Below, one piece after another: positions 9,598-17,600 of a stretch of DNA of 64,000 nt. The stretch comes from Prevotella sp. (GTDB lineage: Bacteria; Bacteroidota; Bacteroidia; Bacteroidales; Bacteroidaceae), in NCBI GenBank assembly GCA_017561825.1, contig JAFZBK010000067.1, forward strand, positions 99,726 to 163,725. The letters run 5' to 3'. Below the pieces are notes generated by a model. It was given only the letters and a program-made list of their open reading frames with translations. It searched no databases and was not told the DNA's origin. How positions within the stretch are numbered: position 1 is the stretch's first letter; each line of letters opens with the position of its first letter. The translations under genes were made by a program, and so were the position numbers.

Positions 9598-11115
9598 TCA
9601 CTGATGCTGCTCGCGCAACAGGTCGTTAACGGTCTTCACCGGATTGAAGGTGGAAAGCGGTACTTCCACAAACACCGTACTCCAGTTACTCATCGCACCG
9701 TTCCACAAGCCAGGAAGCTCCAGAGCCTTCAGTTCTTTTCCTCCCTTACTCTTACTGCTGATGAAACCCGTTGTCTTGTCAACAAATGCAGGCAGATCAA
9801 ACGGCTCACCCTTGTAGTTCTTCACGGCACAAACCAGATCTACGGGATTGAAGTGCGTACCCTCGGTGAACATCTTCATGTACGCCTCGTTGGTCTTATC
9901 AATCTGACTGCTTTCCAGAATCTGTAACGATACCGTTCCATCCTGGTTGTACGTCAGGAACGGACCGCCACCAGGCTCACCCACGTTCTTCACGACACCG
10001 CAGACACGCATCGGACGGTTCAGCTTCTCACGCAGATAGATCACAAGTTCGGCATCTTCCAGCTCCTTGATATCGTTCTTACGGCAGCAGAGGTCACGCT
10101 GCACAAAGCGGATGATCTCCTCTAACTTCTCGTGGTTATACTGACCGCTGTCGAGCAAGCGCAGATAAGCAAAGGCTTTCTGCTGCAACGATACCAGTAC
10201 GCCGGCAATCACCTGCTTGTACTCCACGGTATCACTCTTCAGACGGTCGGGCACCACATTATCAATGTTCTTGATGAAGATCACATCAGCATCAATCTCG
10301 TTGAGGTTCTCAATCAACGCACCATGACCACCCGGACGGAACAGCAGGGAGCCGTCATCATTCCTAAATGGTGTATTATCTGCATTGGCAGCTACGGTAT
10401 CAGTACTCGGCTTCTGCTCAGAGAAGGAGATGTTATACTTGATGCCGTATTTACGTGCCAGACCGTCTTTCTTCTCGGCCACCTTCTTCTCAAAGAAGCC
10501 GATGTGCTCATGACTCACTGTGAAATGCACGTTGGCCTCACCGTTGCTGGCTGCATAGAGCGCACCTTCCACCAGATGTTCCTCCATAGGAGTGCGCGGT
10601 CCTTCAGGATACTTATGGAACAACAGCATGCCCTTGGGCAACTGACCGTAGTTCAAGCCTTCGGCACGGAGCATATTGGCAGCTACAGCCTTATACTGAC
10701 CGTCGGCTATCAAGGCCTTGATGCCCTTTCCTTCGTTCTTCAGACAGGCGGCATCCAACGCATCATAGAAGGCGAACTTCTCCAGATTATCGAAATACTT
10801 CTTCTCGAAATCGGTGGTTGGCACATCATAGGGAGCATCCACAAAAGCGAACATATCCTTGAACATTCTGCTGGCCGCGCCACTGGCAGGAACGAACTTC
10901 ACGATCTTCTTCCCCTCTGCCTTATAGGCATTCCAGGCATCAACCATCCGCTGACGCTCCTCTGCATCAGGGGCGATGATACCATGCCCAATACTGGCGG
11001 CTGCCTCCAGTTTCAAGAACGGGAAACCAGTCTTAAACTCCTCCAACTGCATATTAATCTGCTCTTCAGAAATCCCCTTCAGAGCTATTTGTTCTAAGTC
11101 TTGTTTTGATAGCAT
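9598..11115 (-). CDS. DUF4301 family protein
   Basis: 505-residue cytoplasmic protein of a family found mainly in Bacteroidetes (DUF4301). The motif VPASGAASRMFK near residue 77 and the segments FRPGGHGALIENLNEIDADV and IFIKNIDNV recall sugar-nucleotide uridylyltransferases (a glycine-rich head followed by a GxGxLxxxL/NIDN region), so a nucleotidyltransferase-like fold is a reasonable inference; the reaction is unknown. The ATG at 11115 is preceded by a clear promoter at 11178-11209 and a 5' leader with a small palindrome (GAGACTCAGTCTC). Monocistronic. Confidence 0.75.
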   Translation of the reverse strand: MLSKQDLEQIALKGISEEQINMQLEEFKTGFPFLKLEAAASIGHGIIAPDAEERQRMVDAWNAYKAEGKKIVKFVPASGAASRMFKDMFAFVDAPYDVPTTDFEKKYFDNLEKFAFYDALDAACLKNEGKGIKALIADGQYKAVAANMLRAEGLNYGQLPKGMLLFHKYPEGPRTPMEEHLVEGALYAASNGEANVHFTVSHEHIGFFEKKVAEKKDGLARKYGIKYNISFSEQKPSTDTVAANADNTPFRNDDGSLLFRPGGHGALIENLNEIDADVIFIKNIDNVVPDRLKSDTVEYKQVIAGVLVSLQQKAFAYLRLLDSGQYNHEKLEEIIRFVQRDLCCRKNDIKELEDAELVIYLREKLNRPMRVCGVVKNVGEPGGGPFLTYNQDGTVSLQILESSQIDKTNEAYMKMFTEGTHFNPVDLVCAVKNYKGEPFDLPAFVDKTTGFISSKSKGGKELKALELPGLWNGAMSNWSTVFVEVPLSTFNPVKTVNDLLREQHQ

Positions 11116-11177
11116 ATTATAGTAGTTTTAATGATTATTTTATTCCGAGACTCAGTCTCTTAGTGTAATTATTTGGG

Positions 11178-11209
11178 CAAAGATAGTAATAAGTAAGCAA
11201 TCTTCCAAA
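11178..11209 (-). promoter_or_regulatory. Promoter of the DUF4301 gene
   Basis: Minus strand TTTG (11206-11209), 20 bp, TATCTTTG (11178-11185). The leader before the ATG is about 60 nt. Confidence 0.75.
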
Positions 11210-11226
11210 TTTTTTTTGCTTTTCCT

Positions 11227-11269
11227 TTAATTCTCACTCGGCATCGCCGCCACATCCTACTTCGTCATT
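11227..11269. repeat. 43-bp direct repeat, left copy
   Basis: Matches 11746-11788 at 40 of 43 positions. The core CTCGGCATCGCCG contains a short hairpin. The two copies bracket the antitoxin gene and its promoter. Confidence 0.8.
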
Positions 11270-11286
11270 TAAAATAATGCCAGATG

Positions 11287-11622
11287 TCACCCCTCAGCAG
11301 CAAATTCAGGTTCAAACTCGAAGGCAGGTTTTTCCACAAGTACCTCAATACTCACCTTGCCTCCAAGGCCTTTCTCAACAATATCGAAAAGTGTAGTCAG
11401 AGTGATATTGCTTCCGTCATTCTCCACCTTGGAGATGAAGGATCTCTTCTTGTTGATTCTTGAAGCCAATTCTTCCTGAGTCATATTCAGTTGTTTGCGG
11501 GCCTCACGTATTTTCAGACCAACCCTAAAAGACTGCAATTCGTGCTCAAGCGTATCACGTTCTGCAGACCCCACCTTACCAAAGACTTCATCTTTGATTT
11601 CGTCAAAAGTACGAGTTCTCAT
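11287..11622 (-). CDS. XRE-family antitoxin-like DNA-binding protein (orphan)
   Basis: 111 residues with a Cro/C1-type helix-turn-helix at about 35-90 (IREARKQLNMTQEELASRIN, then KRSFISKVEN). The layout, an N-terminal DEVFGKVGSAERD helix followed by HTH, is that of antitoxins paired with HigB/RelE-like toxins in Bacteroidetes. In such pairs the toxin is encoded just upstream; here only the first codons of a toxin-like frame remain (11603-11677), so the gene appears orphaned. It probably represses its own promoter at 11683-11714. It sits between two 43-bp direct repeats, in a region of decayed defence genes beside the CRISPR locus. Confidence 0.8.
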   Translation of the reverse strand: MRTRTFDEIKDEVFGKVGSAERDTLEHELQSFRVGLKIREARKQLNMTQEELASRINKKRSFISKVENDGSNITLTTLFDIVEKGLGGKVSIEVLVEKPAFEFEPEFAAEG

Positions 11623-11677
11623 TTCTTTTCTCCTTTATATACTCATCATAGGTGATAACAGTTCTAACCTTTTCCAT
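11603..11677 (-). pseudogene. Relic of a toxin gene upstream of the antitoxin
   Basis: A 24-codon frame beginning MEKVRTVITYDEYIKEKRNE, which resembles the N-terminus of DUF891/HigB-type toxins (…KVRTVITY…) that precede XRE antitoxins in Bacteroidetes. After about 14 codons it runs into the antitoxin start at 11622 in another frame. I infer that the toxin body was deleted and the promoter and first codons were kept. The similarity is recognised by eye only. Confidence 0.5.
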
Positions 11678-11682
11678 GGGTG

Positions 11683-11714
11683 CAAAGGTAACTTAAAAAT
11701 TACATATAACCAAA
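11683..11714 (-). promoter_or_regulatory. Promoter of the antitoxin locus
   Basis: Minus strand TTTG (11711-11714), 20 bp, TACCTTTG (11683-11690). The predicted transcript begins at or next to the ATG of the toxin relic. Confidence 0.75.
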
Positions 11715-11745
11715 TAAATTGATGTTTTTATGTACTTCTTCCCTC

Positions 11746-11788
11746 TTAATTCTTCCTCGGCATCGCCGACACATCCTACTTCGTCATT
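11746..11788. repeat. 43-bp direct repeat, right copy
   Basis: Partner of 11227-11269 (40/43 identical, same orientation, 519 bp apart). It falls in the read-through tail of the truncated Abi_2 frame. Confidence 0.8.
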
Positions 11789-11809
11789 CCTAATACCAAA
11801 TTGAACAAG

Positions 11810-11838
11810 TGATGTCATTGACCTGTCCCCTTGGCATC
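11810..11838. repeat. 29-bp direct repeat at the Abi_2 truncation point
   Basis: TGATGTCATTGACCTGTCCC followed by CTTGGCATC; recurs at 12360-12387 with one base deleted. The Abi_2 similarity stops at this repeat. Confidence 0.75.
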
Positions 11839-12217
11839 CATTCTCCAATGCATTAAAGACTAAGATTCGCAGTCGGCGATCAAAACGATAAAGCTCGATA
11901 ATGTCCTTGAAATGGATGTCTTTTCTAATGAATTCGTGTTGTTTCTCAGGATCCGCATTGTTCTGGAAGGGGTAGGTGTAAGCCCGCAGACGATAGTAAC
12001 TGATGTTAGATAAGTAATTCTTGGTTAGGTCTTCATCGTCAATGATGAGTCCTCTTAACTTTAGTCTTTTCACCTGCTCTCTAATAGAGATAGGTGATTT
12101 CACATAGGGAATTCTCTCCAAATCTTCGTTGATTGTTCTCATACTATTATGATTTAAAACTCGAAGACCTCCCGGGTGCGCTGTTCTAACGGGAAGCGTG
12201 GGAGGTCATATCGGGTG

Positions 12218-12249
12218 CAAAGATAGGAACTTTTCTTGAAACCTCCAAA
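12218..12249 (-). promoter_or_regulatory. Promoter of the truncated Abi_2 gene
   Basis: Minus strand TTTG (12246-12249), 20 bp, TATCTTTG (12218-12225). Confidence 0.7.
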
Positions 12250-12334
12250 CAAAATGGAAATTAAATACAGAAAATAGTTCCATTATTTTGCACTATGAAT
12301 AATACAGTCTAAGGATTGGAGGATTTAGAGGATT

Positions 12335-12358
12335 GGGGTACCAGGGGTTTGGTACCCC
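12335..12358. repeat. Perfect 8-bp inverted repeat
   Basis: GGGGTACC, 8-nt loop, GGTACCCC. It lies just beyond the distal end of the CRISPR array and abuts the 29-bp repeat copy. No T-run follows on either strand, so it is not a clear terminator. Confidence 0.6.
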
Positions 12359-12359
12359 C

Positions 12360-12387
12360 TGATGTCATTGACCTGTCCCTTGGCATC
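12360..12387. repeat. 28-bp direct repeat next to the CRISPR array
   Basis: Second copy of the 11810-11838 repeat, ending 9 bp before the first CRISPR repeat. It does not resemble the CRISPR repeat. Confidence 0.75.
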
Positions 12388-12396
12388 ATGCAAGGG

Positions 12397-13285
12397 GTTG
12401 TTTATCTCTCTTTTCCTACATCAAACCACAACAGTGGCCAGACGCGCCGACTGCGTGACTGGTTGTTTATCTCTCTTTTCCTACATCAAACCACAACCGT
12501 CTGGCCGGTGTCTCTGTCGATGCCCTGGTTGTTTATCTCTCTTTTCCTACATCAAACCACAACTAACTCGCATTTCAAAGAACTCAATCGGTGTTGTTTA
12601 TCTCTCTTTTCCTACATCAAACCACAACTTCGCTTTTGTTTCATGTTTCTGATGCAAAGTTGTTTATCTCTCTTTTCCTACATCAAACCACAACTTTAAC
12701 TTAAAGTGAACTTCAAGTTCTCCAGTTGTTTATCTCTCTTTTCCTACATCAAACCACAACGCAATACTGAGGGCAGTGTTTGCCAGGGCGTTGTTTATCT
12801 CTCTTTTCCTACATCAAACCACAACTCGCTATTCGTTGAGTATAGAGAAGTAACAGTTGTTTATCTCTCTTTTCCTACATCAAACCACAACCTTTCGTTC
12901 CCAAGTAACCAGCCCCGAAGAGTTGTTTATCTCTCTTTTCCTACATCAAACCACAACCGAAATGTTGAATGTTGTCTTGGTGGTGCTGTTGTTTATCTCT
13001 CTTTTCCTACATCAAACCACAACTTTTTGTTATTGGTTATGAATTTGACTATCGTTGTTTATCTCTCTTTTCCTACATCAAACCACAACAATATGGTGTT
13101 GCTGCCTTTGCCAACAGTGTTGTTTATCTCTCTTTTCCTACATCAAACCACAACTCGGTAATGGTTTTCAGTTCACGGGGTTTCGTTGTTTATCTCTCTT
13201 TTCCTACATCAAACCACAACTTCAACATTGATCTTAACAGTCTTGTCACGTTGTTTATCTCTCTTTTCCTACATCAAACCACAAC
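12397..13285 (-). CRISPR. Type II-C CRISPR array, 14 repeats and 13 spacers
   Basis: Fourteen identical 36-bp repeats start at 12397, 12462, 12528, 12593, 12659, 12725, 12790, 12856, 12922, 12988, 13054, 13119, 13185 and 13250, separated by spacers of 29-30 bp. In crRNA sense (minus strand) the repeat begins GTTGTGGTTTGATGTAGG and ends GATAAACAAC. The orientation is set by the tracrRNA anti-repeat at 18300-18320, which pairs with this 5' part. Transcription would run from the cas2 side, through a ~90-bp leader (13286-13376) holding a TATTTTTG element right after the cas2 stop. All repeats, including the distal one at 12397, are intact. I could not assign any spacer to a target by eye. Confidence 0.98.
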
Positions 13286-13376
13286 CTAGGTTATTTATCT
13301 GTCTGTTTCACATGGATTTACACCTGTTTTCCTGCCCAAGAAGTGATTAATGATGTGGTATTACAGGACAAAAATA
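13286..13376 (-). promoter_or_regulatory. CRISPR leader with a -7 element
   Basis: A 91-bp AT-rich segment between cas2 and the first (leader-proximal) repeat. On the minus strand it starts with TATTTTTG (13369-13376), a TAnnTTTG match, directly after the cas2 stop. No TTTG is found 19-20 bp upstream, so the promoter is incomplete by this standard. Confidence 0.5.
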
Positions 13377-13718
13377 CTAAAAAAACTCCAATTGTAAAGG
13401 CTCTGTAAGCACTTTTTTCTTCTTTTCCTTTCCCCAGAAGTTCACAATATCTCCATACTGCTTGTCTGTAACGCTAAGGATACTCACCATCCCTGTTTCT
13501 GGGACAAAGGCTTTTACCCTTTTTATATGGACAGCCTGACTTTCATAAGATGCACAGTGCCGTATATAAACAGAGTATTGCAACATCACAAAACCATCTT
13601 TCATCAAATTCTTCCGGAATAGTGATGCTATCTTACGCTCTTTCTTTGTTACGACAGGCAAATCAAAAAACACAAACAGCCACATAATATGGTATGCATT
13701 TAGACGGACTTCACTCAT
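13377..13718 (-). CDS. cas2: CRISPR-associated protein Cas2
   Basis: 113 residues; with Cas1 it forms the complex that inserts new spacers at the leader end of the array. The ferredoxin-like start MWLFVFFDLPVVTKKERK carries the conserved Asp after the first strand, and MLQYSVYIRHC and KAFVPETGMVSILSVTDKQY follow, as in type II Cas2. The ATG overlaps the cas1 stop as ATGA, so the two are translationally coupled. The array leader begins immediately after its stop codon. Confidence 0.96.
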   Translation of the reverse strand: MSEVRLNAYHIMWLFVFFDLPVVTKKERKIASLFRKNLMKDGFVMLQYSVYIRHCASYESQAVHIKRVKAFVPETGMVSILSVTDKQYGDIVNFWGKEKKKKVLTEPLQLEFF

Positions 13719-14602
13719 GTTATCATTGGTAAAGACAATTTATCCGTTTCTCCTTTATACATTCTGAGCAGCGATGCTGTTGTAAGCGACAGTGCATTTT
13801 CCAAAGGTCGAGTCACCTTACCCATTTTTACATCTGAGAATAACACCCTTAATAGGACACCTTTAGCCTGGTTATCAAGTTCACTGACAGCACTATCATA
13901 ATATAGATGATAGACTAATTCATCCACAAACGGACGATAGGGTTCCATCACATCGTCAGCCAAAGGGAACGCATTATACCGATTACGGTGAAATACGCCA
14001 AAGGCAGGATATAACCCAGAGCCTATCAATGCACGAGCCACAGCTGCACGCAGTATGGTGTACCCATAATTCAACAGGTTGTTGGGGGACTGCCCCTCAC
14101 GGTCTCTTTTGAATCCGTCATCAAAGATACGTCCCCAGTATTCCCTTGCAGCTGCACCTTCACGATTATCTGTATCGCCAGACTTCACATTCATATAGTA
14201 CTGCTTCAAGACATCCCCATTCTTGCCAACCTTATTTAATAATAATGCTTGATTTTTGATCTTACATTCTACCAGTTGTTTCCAGATATTCTTTTTCATG
14301 GGAGCCGAAGCATCAATCTGGTATTTATAGCTTTCCTGCTGAGTAGTATTACCATCCAACGTCATCAGCATAGTCTTAGGCATCTGTTTCTTGTCGCAGA
14401 AGACAACTGACACATTGTTTTCAGCAAGTTCGTTTAGTAAAGGTACTGATATGCTAACCTGCGGATTCTCAATTACCACAAAACCAATATCCTCAATGGG
14501 CCTTATCACAGTATCCTTATTGTCCTTAAAGGTAATGACCATCTGCTGGTCTTTTAAGGATAAATATACGGGCGAAGAAAACATCAATGTTTGCTTTATC
14601 AT
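13715..14602 (-). CDS. cas1: CRISPR-associated endonuclease Cas1, type II
   Basis: 295-residue integrase of spacer acquisition. The catalytic metal ligands of the family are visible as Glu148 (DNREGAAAREYWGRIF), His205 (FGVFHRNRYNAF) and Glu220 (ADDVMEPYRPFVDELVY). SPNNLLNYGYTILRAAVARA is the usual type II segment between them. It overlaps cas9 by 4 bp (ATGA) and cas2 by 4 bp, giving a compact cas9-cas1-cas2 operon. No csn2 or cas4 is present, which with the gene order defines subtype II-C. Confidence 0.97.
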   Translation of the reverse strand: MIKQTLMFSSPVYLSLKDQQMVITFKDNKDTVIRPIEDIGFVVIENPQVSISVPLLNELAENNVSVVFCDKKQMPKTMLMTLDGNTTQQESYKYQIDASAPMKKNIWKQLVECKIKNQALLLNKVGKNGDVLKQYYMNVKSGDTDNREGAAAREYWGRIFDDGFKRDREGQSPNNLLNYGYTILRAAVARALIGSGLYPAFGVFHRNRYNAFPLADDVMEPYRPFVDELVYHLYYDSAVSELDNQAKGVLLRVLFSDVKMGKVTRPLENALSLTTASLLRMYKGETDKLSLPMIT

Positions 14603-17600
14603 ATCATCCTCCTTATCTCTCCTAAATCATTAATCTCAAAATCTACACCTTGGACAAGAGCTTTGAATTGAGTGTGAAGAAGCATTATACCTGGTCTGAA
14701 ATCAGCATCGGCTTTAAATGCTCCATTAGTAATCTTAACATCCGAACTAGGTCGTGCATCTTGATGGTGTATCATATTTATTCTTCCATATGTATTTGAT
14801 GATACGACCAAAATGGACATCCCCGTCACCTTATACAATCTCTTTAGAAGATTCTTTCTATCCAATTCCCAAACTTCTTCATGACTATTCTCATAAAGCA
14901 ACACCATAGTACCAATCTTCAACTTATACCTAAGATCATAGCCGCTTTTACTATAAAGAGGAACTAGCTGGTTATCCGTTGGTTTCTTGTCATTACTACG
15001 ACGATAATAATTAGCCGCAGTAATGTTATTAAGCAGTTCAAACTCCCGTTTCTCTTTTCCCTTCTTATCGTGCCCGACATAAATTGCCATCATATAATTA
15101 CGATCGTTCTGCACATGGTATTGACGTTTATAGTCATGTCTTGATTGGTCACGTTGCTGGCGAATATGGATGGGTCGGGTGACGGAACCGGTGAACACAC
15201 GTACTTTCTTGATGGGAATCTGCTTATCTTCATTCATCCAAATTGTCTTTTCTAAAGCATTCTTCAATGAGCCATGAAGCAGAATGGCATTCTCAACCTT
15301 TGAGCGCACCTCACCATCAACAATGTTCTTCACATCCTTCTCGTCTAATCCGTCAAGACTTTTGCGAACAACATACTTAATATCCCCATCCACTTCTATA
15401 GCCCCATAATAAGTATCATTATGCAACGATGCTCTTGCAGTATCTCCTTGTGTCAAAACCTTTCCACCATGAGTATCACGAACATATCGTTTGGCTTGCT
15501 TGGACATATTATCCTTTGAATAATGTGCTATCAATAATTCGTCTTGAATCTGCTTAATATCATTGACAAAGGTTGGCCAAGGTTTCTCAAAGACAGGTTT
15601 CTCTCCCCTATTATACTTGTATTCGTCAGACTGATGATAGAACTGGGCCAACTTATCATACGCAACTTTATCAATACAAGCTATCGTAATAGCATCAATG
15701 CAATGATGAACATGGTTCACACGCTCTTTCTTCGTATACTCTTCTTGGATACCCCACATCTTTCTGAAATCAGAAGTGGCAATACTCTTCACAATATACA
15801 CATGCTTGAATACTGATTTTAGATATAGGCGGGCATAACGGGAAATAACGCTGATATCTGTACCTTGACGACGAGAAAATCCCTCAGGCACTTCCGTCAT
15901 AGTAAATCTCTCATACTTACCACGCCAGTAATCCCGCTTTAAAGACAATAAATGGCGACGTCTAATCTTTGAATCTTTCTCTTCTTTGCTCGAAGCTCCT
16001 TTCGTACTTATCTTTCTTATCTGTCTTCCAAACTCTTCGTATCGTTCTTTCCATTCTGTAATTCTGTTAAGTATCTCATCGTGCTCAGCCAGTTGAGTAG
16101 GTATTTTTGTCTTTTTCACATCTCGATTATATCTACTACTACAAAGGGTTAGATTCATCTTCGTGCTATCACCTCCAGCACTGCGAGGAATAGTATGTTC
16201 AATGTCATATTTTGGATTATCACCTAAAAAATCTGTAATACGGATTTCTTCGCCAGTATAAAGGCATTTGTGATTTTGTTCTTCCCATAACTGGTATTTT
16301 AGAATATCCGAATCAGAAGGACTTTCAACATACTTTTCTATTTCCTTGCGACACTTTTCTCTATCTCTTTCATTTTCACGTTGCCATGTCTGAATGGCCC
16401 AGCGACGATTTGCATCGTTCAGGTCACGCGAGAACTCAATATGTATCTTTGTCTCTGGCGTAATAACCCCCTCTTTCAAAAGTCGATTTACCACTTTACG
16501 TAATCTGAACAATGAATGCATTGCCATCGGATTCTTGACACTGCTGATACGGGGCGACCCTAACTGGTATATCCCTTCATCATTAGGACGCTGGCGTGGA
16601 TAAAGATCCATCATTGAGGGATGATACAATTTCTTCAGGTCTGCCTCATCCACATGATATTTATCCGTCAAGAATCCTTTCACGCATTGTTCCAATGTCA
16701 CTCCGTCTATATTGTTCTTGTCATAGGAGTGCATCACCTCTATCACATTTTCTATAGCGACATCCCGCACTTCCTTAATACCCCAAACATGCTGAGGAAG
16801 AACCTCAATAAGATTGGCAAGGAATACTGCCTCTGAATATATCAAACCATAATCACGCATATAGGGAAGAATCTTACGAATGGCCTTTAGGCTGAGGGCG
16901 GCATAATCGTTAGGCATTGAAATCTTACTAAACTTCTCTGCTTGTTCATCATCCAATTGCAGACGGTTAATGGCGAACTCCTTCAACTTCTCATCATCAT
17001 CATAGAAGAATAAAGCATGCCAAATGTCGTTCATGATTTGGAAACGTGTCTTGTCCTTAGCAAGTGTATATACCTCACATACACCAGCCAGCCAATCATC
17101 ACCGAAAATATCTTCCAGTTGGGCATTTACAACAGACCCTGAAACCAGAGTATCCATCTGATAGTTGAACTTATAAGGCTTTTCTTCATTGCTCTTATAG
17201 TAACAGTAGTTATTCTTTCCTACCAGTTTCTTGGCAATGTCTTCAAATGGGAACGTCCGCTTTGACTTACGTTTGAACAGAGGAATAATCATTCCCTTCT
17301 CTTCGTTAGTCAGAGCTCTTTCAGCTTGTTCATACAGGGTATTGGTTTTTACCTTGATGTTATTGATGAAAGCATACATACGGAAGTCCTCATACAAAGG
17401 ATGGGATGACGGACAACGAGGTTTGCCTTTCTCAAACGTACATATGCCGACCTGTCCTTTCTGTGATTTTAGCGGACGTTGGTCGAAGATGGCTCGTTCT
17501 AAATCCTTTGTCAGTTTCTCGTCAAGTTCCTGCTTGGCACATATTGCATGAAACTCTTTCAGATAGTGCTCTTTACGGGCAGTATAGTGGTTTCTTATCT

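Larger units (their letters stand above)
11693..12142 (-). pseudogene. Truncated Abi_2 (AbiD/AbiF-like) abortive-infection gene
   Basis: The first ~102 residues match the N-terminal part of Abi_2 proteins: PISIREQVKRLKLRGLIIDD, YLSNISYYRLRAYTYPFQN, FKDIIELYRFDRRLRILVF, NALEN. Family members are about 300 residues; here similarity ends at NALEN and a 47-residue unrelated tail (GCQGDRSMTSLV…) reads through two non-coding repeats (11810-11838 and 11746-11788). The 3' two thirds are therefore missing. Abi_2 proteins abort phage infection in lactococci; this copy is unlikely to be functional. The 5' leader has an 8-bp inverted repeat, GACCTCCC/GGGAGGTC (12166-12207). Confidence 0.75.

Noticed and set aside
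10132-11097. Long plus-strand frame of 321 codons antisense to the DUF4301 gene
   Set aside because: Composition is that of a reverse reading of a real gene. The same applies to long antisense frames at 46267-47052, 60346-61095 and 40434-41264.
12335-12358. Hairpin GGGGTACC…GGTACCCC as terminator of the crRNA precursor
   Set aside because: No T-run follows on the minus strand; kept only as an inverted repeat.
12316-13289. Several open frames on the plus strand with repeated CLSLFSYIKPQ or VVYLSFPTSNHN
   Set aside because: They are translations of the CRISPR repeat and change frame with spacer length; no initiation signals or homology.
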